From the NCBI GenBank assembly GCA_048772705.1, contig JBLWGC010000104.1, positions 434,001 to 498,000 on the forward strand: 64,000 nt of DNA, read 5' to 3'. Origin of the DNA: Leidyana gryllorum EB-2025a. Taxonomy: Eukaryota; Apicomplexa. This document shows, piece by piece, positions 1-11,373 of the stretch (within the stretch, counting starts at the first letter, position 1; each line of letters opens with the position of its first letter). The notes beneath the pieces were generated by a model. It did not search any database, was not told the DNA's origin, and was given only the letters and a program-made list of their open reading frames with translations. Both the position numbers and the translations under genes were made by a program.

Positions 1-1
1 T

Positions 2-3000
2 TTGTGGGACATGGCTTCGGGATTGGGTCACATGAAGATTGATCTGAGTGCCCAACAAGATATCCCTGGATCCGACATCGATGCTGCCTTTATCTCCCCT
101 CACAAGTTGATGGGTGGACCAGACACGCCGGGTATTCTGCTGGTGAAGCGGCGAATGCTTATCAATCCGGTTCCCACATCTCCTGGTGGCGGGGTGGTGC
201 GTTTTGTTAGTAAAGAACAACAACTATACAGTCTGGTAAGTCGACTCGAGAAGAGTGATTGAAGTGACGATCGTTATTGCAGAATAGTGAAGTACGTGAG
301 GAAGCGGGAACTCCGAATATTGTGGCGTGCATTCGGGCTGGTCTGGTCTTCCGCATGTGTAGTTTGATCCCGCTCGCCATGACGCTGAGTCAAGAGGCAG
401 AGTATCTCAACACGTTGTTGAAGAGCTGGGTGAAACAACCCAACATACATCTCCTGGGGCCATCGGCTGTTACCAAAATATGGGGCAAAGGCGGTGCAGA
501 ACACGTCTCCGAAGCGCTGAAAGCCACCGAAGGCAATCTTTGCCATAGGAAAGCCGTTGTTTCCTTCTTGGTCAAGTATGGCAACGGCACGAAAGACGAC
601 CCCCAGGCCGGAGACGAGACATTTGAGCAGACACAAGAGGTGCCTACAGCTGATGGTACGAAAACGATCACCACTTTCAAGTATCGGAGTCGACGAACAC
701 GGGGAGGTCTCTTTCTCCATCATAACTTTGTTTGTGCCGTGCTGAACGACGTGTTCGGAATTCAAGCTCGCCCCGGCTGTGCCTGCGCTGGTCCTTTAGC
801 GCATGAGCTTCTCGATCTTGACCAATCGTTGGTGCGACAATTCGCTGATTGCTTGGAGGAAAGCGGGGCAGAGGTCCTTCGTCCAGGTTTCACTCGTATA
901 TCTCTCCACTACAGTATGAACTGGGACGACATTGAGATCATCGACGCTGCCGTGAAATGGATATCGACCAATGGCTGGAAGCTTCTGCCTTTCTACACTT
1001 TCCACACGGACAGTGGCGAGTGGACGCAGAATGTCGTGAAGCCGTCCAAGTTTAGACAGTGGTTGAGTGTCTTGAGAACAGCTCCCAGGGGCAAAGACTG
1101 GATATTCACCACGGATAAGGAGGTCACCAATGACTCTTCTGGCGGGAGCAACACGGAGGACTCTCCTGTGACCAAAAGAGATCCCAGGAAGATCGTCGGC
1201 GCTGTGGCTCTCCCAGGCATGGGAGGGGCTATGGACGAGTTGAAAAATACTCTCGCCCAGAGGAAGAACATCTTGAAGAAGGCCGGGACCAATGCCACGG
1301 CTCCCAAGCCAGCAGCCCCCAAAAGTACACCTGGAGAGTTCCTCGGTGGAGAGGGCCTCAAGCCAAGCGACATCCTGAAACGTCGACGCAGTATGGGAAT
1401 GAAAGATGCCCCAGTTCCCGGAAACTCCACCACACCATCGAATACGGAGTTGAGGACGTCGAAAAGGGCACCAACTGTTCCCGCTTCGTTGCACGCGACC
1501 GCATTAGCTGAAGCCGTTTCCAAGAAGAACGAAGCTCCGTCTCAAGTGGTGGAGGTGCGACCGATGGCGGCAGCACCGACTGAAGAGACGGGTGTTCGAA
1601 GGTTGGCAAATGTAGCTGTGAACAAATCAGCAGCACCGGCCGCTAAACCTGGAAAGGTGGTGGAAGTTGCCAAGGCGGTGGATGTGAACAACAATAACAC
1701 GGAGACGGAAGAGGAGGACGAAGGCCACACCAGTGCGGCATTCTTGGACCCGGATGTGATCCGGATAATCACTCGTGGAGAGGACACTGTGCCCGAGGAG
1801 CTGGGTGAATACTATGTGGCCGCGAATCGGCTCATTGACGCTCTGACGTACTCCGGCTCAGATAAGAACGCATCTTCCGTCCAGTTTGAGAGACGGTTGG
1901 CCAATTTGAATAAGAGGGGGTTAACACCTCCTCTTCCGGCCGAATATGCCCATCTTCTGTGGTTTGCGTTGCCGGGGGATGCGGTGTACTCCCTCGGGCT
2001 TTTCGATCGCAGCGGGAATCGTCATGGAGGTGATGCGGTGCCGAAGGTTGTCCAGTCTCCGAGTGAAATAGGGTGGCCGATGTGGTACAACTGTTCCACT
2101 GGGAATCTCGTGATCGGAAATGAACAGCCGAAACGAGTGGTGGACAGTCTCTTCGAGGCTAAATTGTATTCTGTGGAGGGGCCCACGCCAATGTGGGATC
2201 CGTCAGACTACAAGAATGTGGTGCTACCCGAGCTGATGCCCGCTTTCGCCCAGCAAGTCCTGGACGACTACTCTCAACGACGGAGCAAAGAGAGACGGCG
2301 AGAGGGCAGCGAGAGCGGCGTCGCCCCATTGGTTGCCTCTGTAGTGGTCACACAGAGTGGCCCAGGTGGTGCGTCGTCTCTGATGAGTTCTATAGCTACT
2401 TACGATGCCCGCGTTGAGCCCACCGGCAGCGATGCCGATGGTGCGAGTGCTGTTGACGGGGCTGCAGTGCCTGAGAACGCCACAGGTTGGTGCGAAGCTT
2501 CAACGGCTGTGCGCGATACCACTACAGTGCTGTGTCCGACGACTTCGACTGCCAATATTGGAGGAAACACCACGCTGATGGGCGGTGCAGGCGCCTTGGG
2601 CGAGAGCGCGAGCCCGGTACCGACACGAGAGATGGAGAATCTAATGGTTGGCGAGAGAATATCGTCGGTTCGGTTGGACAGCGGAAGCGACTGGGGTCAA
2701 CTCGGCGGCTTCTCGGGACTGCTTCGCGGAAGCAGCCACGAGGCTCAGTCGCAACCGTTCGCCCGAGCTGTGAGTGCAAGTCAAGAGGTGGTAGACACCA
2801 CCACTCCGGACATTGGGTCACTGCCGGGTGACAATGATCTGAGTCCGATGGTGACGTTGGGCAAAGCGATGGTGATTCCGAAGGGTTTACGTCGAGCTGT
2901 TGGACGGGCAATCCAGCAGTTCAGTATGATCAAAGAGGGAGATCGAGTGTTGGTGGCACTGAGTGGAGGGAAAGATTCTTTGAGTCTTCTTCATATACTG

Positions 3001-3821
3001 CGGGTGGGCATTCTTCTGGTTTGGACAGTGGTTTTAATGTTCGGCGCTTCTTCCTCCCCAGGATTTACAAATACGGGCGCCAATTGGATTCGAGTTGGCT
3101 GCGGCCACGGTGGACCCACAGACACCCGAGTTTGACCCGAAACCGTTGGTTCCGTATATGGAGGCGCTGGGCATCCCGTACCATTTGTTGAGCTTTGGCA
3201 TTGTGGACTTGGCCAAGAAGAAGTTGGCGCCAGGGCAGTCTTTGTGTTCTTTCTGTGCCAGGATGAAACGCGGGATGTTGTACAACTGTATGCGTCAGCA
3301 CAGCTATACTGTGCTGGCCATGGGACAGCATTTGGATGACGTCTGCGAGTCGTTCTTGATGTCTGCGTTTTACAATGGGGTCCTCAACACAATGAAGGTG
3401 AGTGATGAGGGATGCGTTGTGCGGGAATAATGAGTGTCTCATCTCAGGCGCACTATGTTTGTGAAGATGAGCTGCGGATCATCCGGCCTTTGGTCTTTGC
3501 CCGGGAGAAGGATCTGGCTGTGTTTGCGTCCAAGAACAATTTGCCCGTGATAGTGGACAATTGTCCGGCTTGCTTTGCCTCTCCTACTGAGAGACTGCGA
3601 ATGAAACACCTGCTGGCTCAGCAAGAGTACGAGTTCCCCAATACGATGCCAACTTTGAGCAAGGTGAGAGCCGAGGCGGATTTAGAGATTGCGAAAACTT
3701 TTGGGTTTTTTAGGCTTTGCTCCCTCTGATCGGTCGCGATCGGGTAGACGCTGCAGCGAAACTCGAGATTACGCACACAGAGGACGCCTGCGAGGGTATG
3801 TGTCCGAGAAGCGGTCAGTGA
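2..3821 (+). CDS. Class V aminotransferase fused to TtcA-like tRNA thiolation ATPase (5' partial)
   Basis: The reading frame enters from outside the window, so the N terminus is missing. Exons are 2-235, 283-3003, 3062-3397, 3448-3663 and 3714-3821, giving about 1204 visible residues. The first 240 residues have the PLP-lysine motif SPHK and a cysteine-desulfurase-like loop ending GCACAGP, as in class V aminotransferases. A low-complexity Ala/Pro/Thr linker and an unassigned domain around 1800-2200 nt follow. The C terminus is a PP-loop ATPase with SGGKDS, the CSFC pair and a second CPAC pair, the pattern of TtcA-type 2-thiolation enzymes. Joining a sulfur-mobilising fold to a thiolase suggests that sulfur is handed over within one protein for tRNA modification. 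That link is inference; the two domains themselves are clear. The aminotransferase half could instead act on another substrate. Confidence 0.85.
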
Positions 3822-4166
3822 GTGAAGAACAGTCAGCAGCCAGCCAGCCAGCCCGATTGGAGAAAATTGATTTGTTGTTGTATCTATAACTTACTTCCTT
3901 TTGAGTTTGTACTGGCGGGTCTCTCTACAACGAAATAGTGCCAGAAACGGTTATGTCATATCGATGAGCGATGGCTGTCTCGTAAGAACACTGACACTGT
4001 CCTCAAGTGAGGATGTCGGGTAGAAACTATTGATTGGATCGGTGCGTTTTGATCGGTCCCCCCCGGGGGGGAGGAGGGAGGATCAGTGGATAGGGCACTT
4101 CAGTAGTGACAGTTAGATGGGAGCAACGACACACGCAGCAGATACGAATGACGAAGGCGAGTCTGT
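3822..4166. other. Spacer between convergent genes
   Basis: This stretch lies between the stop of the aminotransferase-TtcA gene and the stop of the eS8 gene on the other strand. It holds short pyrimidine-rich and G/C runs and no reading frame or RNA gene that I can support. It is presumably two 3' untranslated regions. Confidence 0.5.
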
Positions 4167-4840
4167 CTACTTCTTCTTCTTGTCCAACTTCTTCTTGTAG
4201 AACTCGAGCTCCTTGCCCTCCAAGAGGAAGCCATCAGCGCGACCGCATTGGCCTGGGCGGGAGGAAATGCAGGCCAGAAGACGGCCGGAAGCGAACTGCT
4301 CGGCGAGATTGACGTCGAGCTTCTGGCTGGCGGCGAGACGGGCCTTCTTGTAGGCGACGTGACGGCCTTCCTTGACCTCTTCGGTTTTGCCTTCCTCGGT
4401 CTCCTCAGCGACCTTCTTCTTGCCGAGCTCAACACCGTAGCGAGCGTGGTACCAGGCCTTGAAGGGAGTGGCATCGATCATCACGATAGTGTTCTTTACA
4501 ATCGTGTTGGTACGGACCAACTCGTTGCTGGTGGCGTTATACACAACAGCAATTATCTTTGCCTGGTGAGCGGTGTCTGGAGAGAACAATTGATTAGTTT
4601 ATGGGAGATTTGAGTGCTTCTCGACTTACGCTCAGAGCCCCAGGAGAAGTTGCCGTGGTCAACTCTCAGAGCGCGGTGTTTGATGTTACCGCCTCTGCAT
4701 CGGACAAGGTGGACACGGGAGCCTCCGAGTTTGGTGTGGGCGGCTGGACGACCGAGCTCAAATTTGCGCTTCTTCTGGTGGATAGCGCGCTTTCCACCCG
4801 TCGCACGGCGCTTGTGTCTGCTGTCACGGCAAATGCCCAT
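4167..4840 (-). CDS. RPS8: 40S ribosomal protein eS8
   Basis: Exons on the minus strand are 4840-4630 and 4576-4167, giving 206 residues with a 53-nt GT-AG intron. The N terminus reads [18 protein letters not shown] and the second exon carries NELVRT, the [11 protein letters not shown] segment and the terminal ELEFYKKK, all diagnostic of eukaryotic eS8. Length matches the family (about 206-208). It is a structural protein of the small ribosomal subunit. The start is the first methionine and matches the family exactly. An insertion rich in Glu and Lys in the middle ([14 protein letters not shown]) is typical of lineage variation in eS8. Confidence 0.97.
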
Positions 4841-4907
4841 CTCTCGCCACTAAAAAAAATTTAGAAAAGATCAGACGTCTGTCAGCGTTGTGTCTTTGAA
4901 GGGAGGA

Positions 4908-5309
4908 ATGCTCTCCCCCTTCCTATACGACCTCTTCACGGCAGTGAAGGATCAATATGTACAGCCCTCGGCTCTATCCAGGTAAGCAGCGGACGAAATT
5001 GGCGATGTGTATTCTGTCACATATGGCTTCAGTGAATTGGAGGAATGGCTACGAACATTCAATCCTACGATGAATACCGTCAGCAATGCTGTCGACGATG
5101 GCTTCAGACTACAAACGTCCAAGTCGGTCTCCAATAAAAGGGTGGCCCCCACAGATTCCTCTCTTTTCATGGCCACCTCGGAGGGTGCCAATGAAGAGAG
5201 GAAAAAGATTGGGTCTCGGACAAAGCGCCACAAGAGAGATAAATCAGACTTCTACGACAAAGGAGCAGCCTGGGTACCAGCTGTATTGGAAGAGCAAGCA
5301 GCGTCCTGA
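4908..5309 (+). CDS. Small two-exon protein of unknown function
   Basis: I infer two exons, 4908-4981 and 5033-5309, joined by a 51-nt intron (gtaagc...cttcag). The splice completes a serine codon and yields 116 residues starting MLSPFLYDLFTAVKD. The first 60 residues look like amphipathic helices (the ELEEWLRTFNP stretch), and the rest is basic and polar with KKIGSRTKRHKRDK, a possible nuclear-localisation signal. I do not recognise a family. It starts 67 bp from the eS8 start on the opposite strand, so the two probably share a promoter region. Support is the clean splice that restores one frame from the ATG to the stop; there is no homology support. Confidence 0.5.
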
Positions 5310-5586
5310 GAGTCTATCTACTCTCTCGCTCGCGCGCTCGCTCGCTTCGCTGTCTCCTCCCTTCTTCAGCCGGCAGCTATATATACACCTATAAGTATAT
5401 CCGTTCCTCTCCATCACCACATCATCATCACTCTGATGATGTATCATTTCATCCATCACGTCCCTCTCTCTATATATACTCATACGAATCAACAACTAAT
5501 CGTGTTTGTGTGTATGTGTGTGTGTGAGTCAGTGATTCATTTCATTGCAACTGTATTTGGGCATCAACACGAACGCAAGACGACGT

Positions 5587-6753
5587 TTAACCGTTATATT
5601 GACCGTAGTCAACTGAAGACGTGGGATTCTGTTGCTCCCGATCGCCTTCTTCTTCGTGCAAGTTCCCTTCGCCTTCCATTTCCACTTCCAGAGGAGCAGG
5701 GCCTCCACCCGCATAACGGTAGGTGACGGCACCGGCAGCCAGCATCGCGACCGCTCCCGCACCTGCTGCGCCAACGATGATGGGCAAGTTGGATTTGCTC
5801 TCTGCGGTGGTGGTTGTCACCTCTTCTGAGGTGGAGGGCTCGGAGGGAGGTACCGTGGGGGGTACAGTGGGAGCGACGGTGGGAGCGACGGTGGGAAGAC
5901 CAGTGCTCTCGGTGGGTGCAACTGTAGGGAGCTCAGTGGGAATGACCTCTGGCGTGGTGGTAGTGGGAGTAGTGGTGGTGGTGGTAATGGTAGTGGTAGA
6001 CGAGACCTCTTCAATGTCACATTCGAGCTCGAGGATAGACTCCATGAGGATCTCAACCAGTCCAGTGGCATCGAGAGAGAATTCCGCCACCAGAGCTTCC
6101 TTTTCACTGTATCCAAGTCGGTTGAACAGAGCGTCTTGCCAGTAAGCCATAGCCTTCTGAACGGCCAGAACAAGCGGGTGAACGCCAGCGGTGTCCATGA
6201 TCTGTTTCACTTGAGACAGAGGCGAGTATGGAGCTCCGAGACTGCAATCAATTTCGTTGGCGAGGTTCGGGTTGGGAGCCGGTTCGGTTCCTTCGTGTTG
6301 TCTGACATCCGTAATCACGATCAGAATTCGAGTAATGTCGTCACCAGGCGTGTGCTTCGTGTACTCGGCGGCAGATCCAGAGGCATAAGCCATGGCTTCC
6401 CAGGCGTTCTCTGGGGCATCACCACCATTACACAAGCGCTCCAAACCTTGAGCCGCCTTGATGAATCCAGTTTCGTCTTCGTCCAATACTGCTTTGCCTT
6501 CGTAGCAGATATCGGCCGGAGAGGAGGCGGTCGGTTTGTCTCCGAACATCGCCAGACCCGAACGCACGACCGCGAACTCCTTTTTCAACTCCATTATGAA
6601 CTGCGGCAGCAATGTTCGACTGGTGGTCAAGAAACTGCGGAAACTGGTTGTTCCATCTTGCAAGAAGAAAACTTCGAGCGGTCGTGAACGGGTACAGTTA
6701 TGGGTCGCAGATGCCACCGCGCACAGTGCGCTCGCAATTGAAAGTAACTTCAT
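5587..6753 (-). CDS. Secreted/type I membrane vWA (integrin-beta-like) surface protein, copy 1
   Basis: This is an intronless gene of 388 residues. Residues 1-16 form a signal peptide. A vWA/integrin I-like domain follows (about 25-240) with a MIDAS-type DGTTS at residues 33-37, the LCNGGDAPENAWEAM segment and ITDVRQHEG, which resemble integrin-beta and apicomplexan TRAP-type I-domains. A mucin-like Thr/Pro linker with repeated PTVAPT units leads to a transmembrane helix near residue 325 and a short acidic tail. It is probably a cell-surface adhesion or ligand-binding receptor using a divalent metal. The first MIDAS Ser is replaced by Thr, which is tolerated in the family. A tandem paralogue lies just beyond (7239-8288). 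Confidence 0.85.
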   Translation of the reverse strand: MKLLSIASALCAVASATHNCTRSRPLEVFFLQDGTTSFRSFLTTSRTLLPQFIMELKKEFAVVRSGLAMFGDKPTASSPADICYEGKAVLDEDETGFIKAAQGLERLCNGGDAPENAWEAMAYASGSAAEYTKHTPGDDITRILIVITDVRQHEGTEPAPNPNLANEIDCSLGAPYSPLSQVKQIMDTAGVHPLVLAVQKAMAYWQDALFNRLGYSEKEALVAEFSLDATGLVEILMESILELECDIEEVSSTTTITTTTTTPTTTTPEVIPTELPTVAPTESTGLPTVAPTVAPTVPPTVPPSEPSTSEEVTTTTAESKSNLPIIVGAAGAGAVAMLAAGAVTYRYAGGGPAPLEVEMEGEGNLHEEEGDREQQNPTSSVDYGQYNG

Positions 6754-7238
6754 ATTGTTGCCACACGTCAGTGATCAAATGTGCGATTGCACATGTTACG
6801 CATGGCTTCCGTTATCATTGAGTGCTTTTTATGATACTCGCGGGAAACACGTAATTTCCTCTTGCACACTTCTCCAACTTGAGCGCACAAATTTCAGGTG
6901 CGACTCGACTGTGAACCGTTGCCTGCGGGGACCCTTTTTTCTACAAATCGAACAATCGGTCTCGACAAACTCGGCCCTATTTCTCAATAGGAGATAGTGG
7001 CACGATGCCTCACGTCAGCTTGCGCTCAGTCAGTCAGTCTGCACAGCAAACTACGGCAAAGTACCGCAAAGTACCATAACTGGGTGCAGCATCTCTTCGG
7101 AAACGTGTTTCCAATGATTCCAACACTTACATGTTAGAGTGACATTTATTAGAATTTCGAATGTGGTTCAGAGCCGATATATATATGAGAGAGTGATCGA
7201 TTCGAGTCTCATCATTCATCGAAGAAGAGTTTCGTAAT
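6754..7238 (-). other. Spacer between tandem vWA genes
   Basis: This should contain the promoter of copy 1 and the 3' UTR of copy 2. It holds a short CAGT repeat near 7017-7030 and a duplicated GCAAAGTACC near 7056-7075. No coding or RNA gene was seen. Confidence 0.45.
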
Positions 7239-8288
7239 CTATCCACCGTAATCCATAGAGGTTGTGGGGTTCTGCATTTCCCTTTCCGCTTCTTCAGGCG
7301 GATCACCGCCTTCGCCCTCCATGTCCATATCGAGCTCAAGAGGCTGTCCAGCCCGCTTGATCATTGCGGCGGCTCCGATGGCCATAACGGCGACGGCAGC
7401 AGCACTCGCCCCCACTATGATACCCACAGGAGGTCCTGCTTCTTCCTCTTCCGCCGCAGGATGGGTAACAGTGGTGCCGGTACCAGGAGCGGTAGGTTCC
7501 ACAGTTGTTGGAGCCGTAGGGAGAGGGGCTTCAGTTGTGGACACAGCTTCTTCAATGTCACATTCGAGATCCAACACCGACTTAAGCAGAATCTCCACCA
7601 ATCCAGTTGCATCCAGAGTGAACTCCGAGACCATAGCCTCCTTTTTGCTGTACCCCAATCGGGTAAAGAGAGCTGTTTCCCACCAGGAGACCGCTTTGGG
7701 AGTTGCCAACACGAGAGGATGGATACCAGCAGCGTTCAATATCTGCTTCACTTGACTCAGAGGAGCGTAGGGCGCCTCATATCCGCAGTCGATCTCGTAG
7801 GCTAAATTGGGGTTAGGCGCGGGTTCGGTACCTTCGTGTTGATCCACATCTGTAATGACGACCATAATTCGTGTGATGCCATCGCCGGGAGTGTACGGTG
7901 TGTATTTTGCGGCAGACCCAGCTGCATAGGCCATAGCTTCCCATCCGTTCTCGGGTGCATCTCCTCCGTTGCAAAGCCTCTGCAGGTTTGCAGCAGCGTG
8001 CAAGAATTTCGCGGGGTCCTTGTTGAGATCGGCCTTCTGCTCGTAGCAAATGTCAGCGGGTGCTCGGGCGGACGGTTTGTCTCCAAACATCGCCAGACCG
8101 ATACGAATCTCGGCAAACTCTTTGGCCAATTCTTGATAGAATTGGGGTAGAAGCACTCGACTGCTGGACAAGAAGTCACGGAAACTACCCGTACCATCCT
8201 GCACAAAGAAAACCTCAATCGGCCTCGAACGACTGCAAGTTGTGGCCGATACGCCAAGTGCACATATTGCTGGAGTTAGTAACTTCAT
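7239..8288 (-). CDS. Secreted/type I membrane vWA (integrin-beta-like) surface protein, copy 2
   Basis: This intronless gene of 349 residues is a close paralogue of the gene at 5587-6753. I chose the methionine at 8288 (MKLLTPAICALGVSA) because it makes a signal peptide matching copy 1; an upstream in-frame ATG at 8339 would bury it. The vWA domain has MIDAS DGTGS, NGGDAPENGWEAMAY and ITDVDQHEG. The Thr/Pro linker is much shorter than in copy 1, and a transmembrane helix near residue 305 precedes an acidic tail ending MDYGG. The shared domain with diverged stalk lengths suggests one adhesin type with different reach from the membrane. Confidence 0.85.
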   Translation of the reverse strand: MKLLTPAICALGVSATTCSRSRPIEVFFVQDGTGSFRDFLSSSRVLLPQFYQELAKEFAEIRIGLAMFGDKPSARAPADICYEQKADLNKDPAKFLHAAANLQRLCNGGDAPENGWEAMAYAAGSAAKYTPYTPGDGITRIMVVITDVDQHEGTEPAPNPNLAYEIDCGYEAPYAPLSQVKQILNAAGIHPLVLATPKAVSWWETALFTRLGYSKKEAMVSEFTLDATGLVEILLKSVLDLECDIEEAVSTTEAPLPTAPTTVEPTAPGTGTTVTHPAAEEEEAGPPVGIIVGASAAAVAVMAIGAAAMIKRAGQPLELDMDMEGEGGDPPEEAEREMQNPTTSMDYGG

Positions 8289-8502
8289 TGAGACAACTCC
8301 GGATTGAAATGTGTCGTGCACGACCCGTCCATGCGACACATCATGCTGGTGTCAATCCGACCAATCTCGCCCAGCTAAGGGGTTAGTACTCTCATCCTGC
8401 GTCTCCGCCCCCAAAGGGCCGTGATGCGGGGTCATACGCGCTGGACTTGAAGTGTCAGCCCCACAATGAGACCTCTTTTTTGTATTCTTACACGCTGTGT
8501 CA

Positions 8503-11335
8503 ATGAAAAGATGCCGGTGAGGTCAGATTGTGCACAAATGTCACGCTTGACGCTGCCAGTGATGATCGTGTGGTACTAATTCGTGTGCCTATCATTCCGT
8601 TGCTGTCCACCCCAGCCGAACACGTACTCTTCCGCCCGTTCGTGAACCCTCTCTCCGGAGAAGTACCCGATGCCGGGAGTCTCGTGCCCCTCGGCTACAA
8701 ACGTCGCCGCCCTTCCGGCACATTCCAGTTGTCAACCGATCAAAGTGCACATACTTCACCCCAAGTAGATGATGAGAATATCGTCGAGGACAATCCGCTC
8801 TATCTCGATATGGACAAAGAGGGCAAAGAGCAAATCAAAGTCGCCCCCCGATTGACTCGATTCCTCAGAGAACACCAAAGACAGGGCTTAGCCTTCATGT
8901 TTCGGTGTCTGAGGGGTTTGAATGAGTGGCCAGAGTGCCGCGTGATCAAATCCGAGGCAGCTCAACAAGCCCGAGGGTGCATTCTCGCTGACGATATGGG
9001 ACTTGGCAAAACTCTACAGTCCCTCGCTGCCCTCTGGACTTTCCATCGTGAGCTCAGTCGATGACGGGCGGTATATTATTGCAAATCCCAACTATAGAAT
9101 CACTTTCAGAAGCTGATAAAGGACGTAATCTGATCCTCTGCCCGGCGAGTCTGGTGGGGAACTGGTGAGGGACGGCTGACTGCTGCTGTCAGTGAACTGT
9201 CTGTCTTTCAGGGCGGCTGAGATAAAAAAGTGGCTGGGAGATCAGTGCGCCTGCTCAGCCGTTGTCGAGACCGTAAAGGCAAAGGTTCAAGATAAAATAA
9301 AGGCCTTCAAATATGATCGCCAGTCCCAAGCTTTGATCATTTCCTACGAAGGCTTCCGCGTAAACTTGGATTTAATATCGTCAATCAAATTCTCCCTAAT
9401 GATCCTCGATGAAGCACACCGTAAGACACCGGGGACTCAATATTGCCGATATTCGTCCACAGGTCTCAAAAATCAGGAAACGCAATTGGCAAAAGCCGTC
9501 TCAGAAATTGAGTGCTACCAGAGGATTCTGCTCACCGGAACTCCAATTCAGAATGATTTGGACGAGTTCTTCACGCTTGCGGCAGTAGCCAACCCAACAA
9601 TCTTTGCTGATGTCCCGGTGCTGAGATCCGAGTTTGCCGTGAGTCCTTTGTGTTGCTGCTAACCCCCACTCCACCTCGACTTCACAGAACCCAATCATTG
9701 CTGGAACGCGGCCCGACGCAACAGAAGCGCAACAGGCGCGTGCTCAGGAGAAGCTCGATCTTTTATCGAACATCACCAATAGATTCGTGTTGCGCCGAGC
9801 CAACACTCTATTAGCCAAAGTCCTCCCAGACAAAGTTATTTCGGTGAGCATCGTGAGCCCGAACCCCGGTATTTGGAGCACATCAGAATGTCTTCTGTTC
9901 CTTGTCCGACTGTCAAGCTCGAATATATCAGCACCTGACTTCGCTACTTCACGATGATCGAGATGTTCGAAAGTGTGCTCTGAGTGTGGTTCAAATGCTG
10001 TTGAAAGTCTGTGCTCATCCGTTGCTGGTACCGATGTCTAATCCGAATAAGGCCATTAAAGAGCTCTGGTTGAAAACAATTGCAAGTGCCAATTTTGATC
10101 AGCACACAGTTGATGTGCTGCAACGACCCCCTGCCCTCGCGGTGAATAGCCGCGCCCCTGACCCCGCCAATGTCAGCTCCGTACTGGAGTCAATTCGAAC
10201 CCGCCGGCTCTCCGGTGGACCAAACAATGCTGAACCCCCACCAAACGCCAGCGTCGAAGAGCTCATTAATATGTCAGGCAAATTGCTATTTGTCTTCAAA
10301 CTGTTGGAAGCGCTGTACAAGTTACGCCAGGACAAAATAGTCATTGTTAGCAACTATACACAAACTCTGGATTTAATTGAGAGTTGGTGTCGAAGTCCCT
10401 TCCGATATCCCACTGTCCGACTCGATGGAACTGTCAGTATCAGCAAACGACACTCATTGGTCACTGTAAGACGGCTCCGTTCCCGCACTTTTGTGACCAC
10501 GAATTCAGACATTCAACACAGCACCCCATGGGTTCATCTTCTTGCTGTCGTCTAAAGCGGGAGGATGTGGCATCAATCTCATCGGAGCAAATAGGCTCAT
10601 TCTCATGGACCCAGATTGGAATCCTGCCAATGACAAACAGGCTTTAGCCAGAGTCTGGCGCGATGGACAGAAGAAACGATGCTATATCTATCGATTGTTC
10701 TGTTCGGGAACAGTTGAAGAGAAGATCTTCCAACGCCAGATTGCCAAAGAGAGTATTGGATCCATGGTGGTCCATACTGCCAGTGACTCAAACGAATTGA
10801 AAGGAGTGTGAGTTCTATCAATCGTCGTCGTAAGCGACCCTCCTGATATCGAAACAGATTGGCTGATGAGATTTTGGAGGACTTGTTTGGCTTTGAGATA
10901 GAGTCAATCCCTGCATGTGAAACACATCAGGTTATCGGTTGTACGCGTTGCGATGACTGTGGTCTCTGCGACCAAGCCGACGATGAGTCGTTCGATGAAA
11001 ATGGTGGGTTCTTTTGGGCGCATAATTCGACATCGCCACCCATAGATCTCGCCACATGGAGCCACTCGCCGCATCTCGGCAATAAACTACTTATCGAGTA
11101 CGACTCTGAGCTTATGACGGAGCTACAGACAAGAATAGCGGTCATGCGACACTGGAAATGTGAAAGGCCTCCTGTTCCTTTCACAATGTGCTGCCTAGTG
11201 AAGTCGGGCCAGACGAGTGACAATGAACCGGTCACCGAAGAAACTCGGACTTCTGAGCGATCCATAAGGTGTCGGGACGTTGAAGCTTCCGACAATTCGT
11301 ATGAAGCTGAATCAGACTTCTCGGGCTCGGAATGA
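8503..11335 (+). CDS. RAD54: RAD54-type SNF2 recombination ATPase
   Basis: There are nine exons: 8503-8516, 8560-9047, 9110-9164, 9212-9420, 9463-9638, 9688-9843, 9887-10465, 10509-10807 and 10858-11335, giving 817 residues. The SNF2 helicase motifs appear in order: ADDMGLGKT (Walker A), DEAHR (motif II), LTGTPIQND (III), [26 protein letters not shown] (V) and [10 protein letters not shown] (VI). The RAD54-specific [10 protein letters not shown] and the Cys-rich C terminus ([10 protein letters not shown]) support RAD54 over other SNF2 proteins. It would remodel Rad51 filaments and DNA during homologous recombination in the nucleus. The first exon is only 14 nt and encodes MKRC plus one base, so the N terminus is the least certain part; the long N-terminal extension of animal RAD54 is absent. 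Confidence 0.93.
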
Positions 11336-11373
11336 ATTGTAGTTAGTAGCCGAGCACACGTGTGTGCTGGGCA

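Noticed and set aside
8380-8460. Possible small RNA in the vWA-RAD54 spacer
   Set aside because: GC-rich with some self-pairing, but no known RNA fold; more likely a promoter region of two divergent genes.
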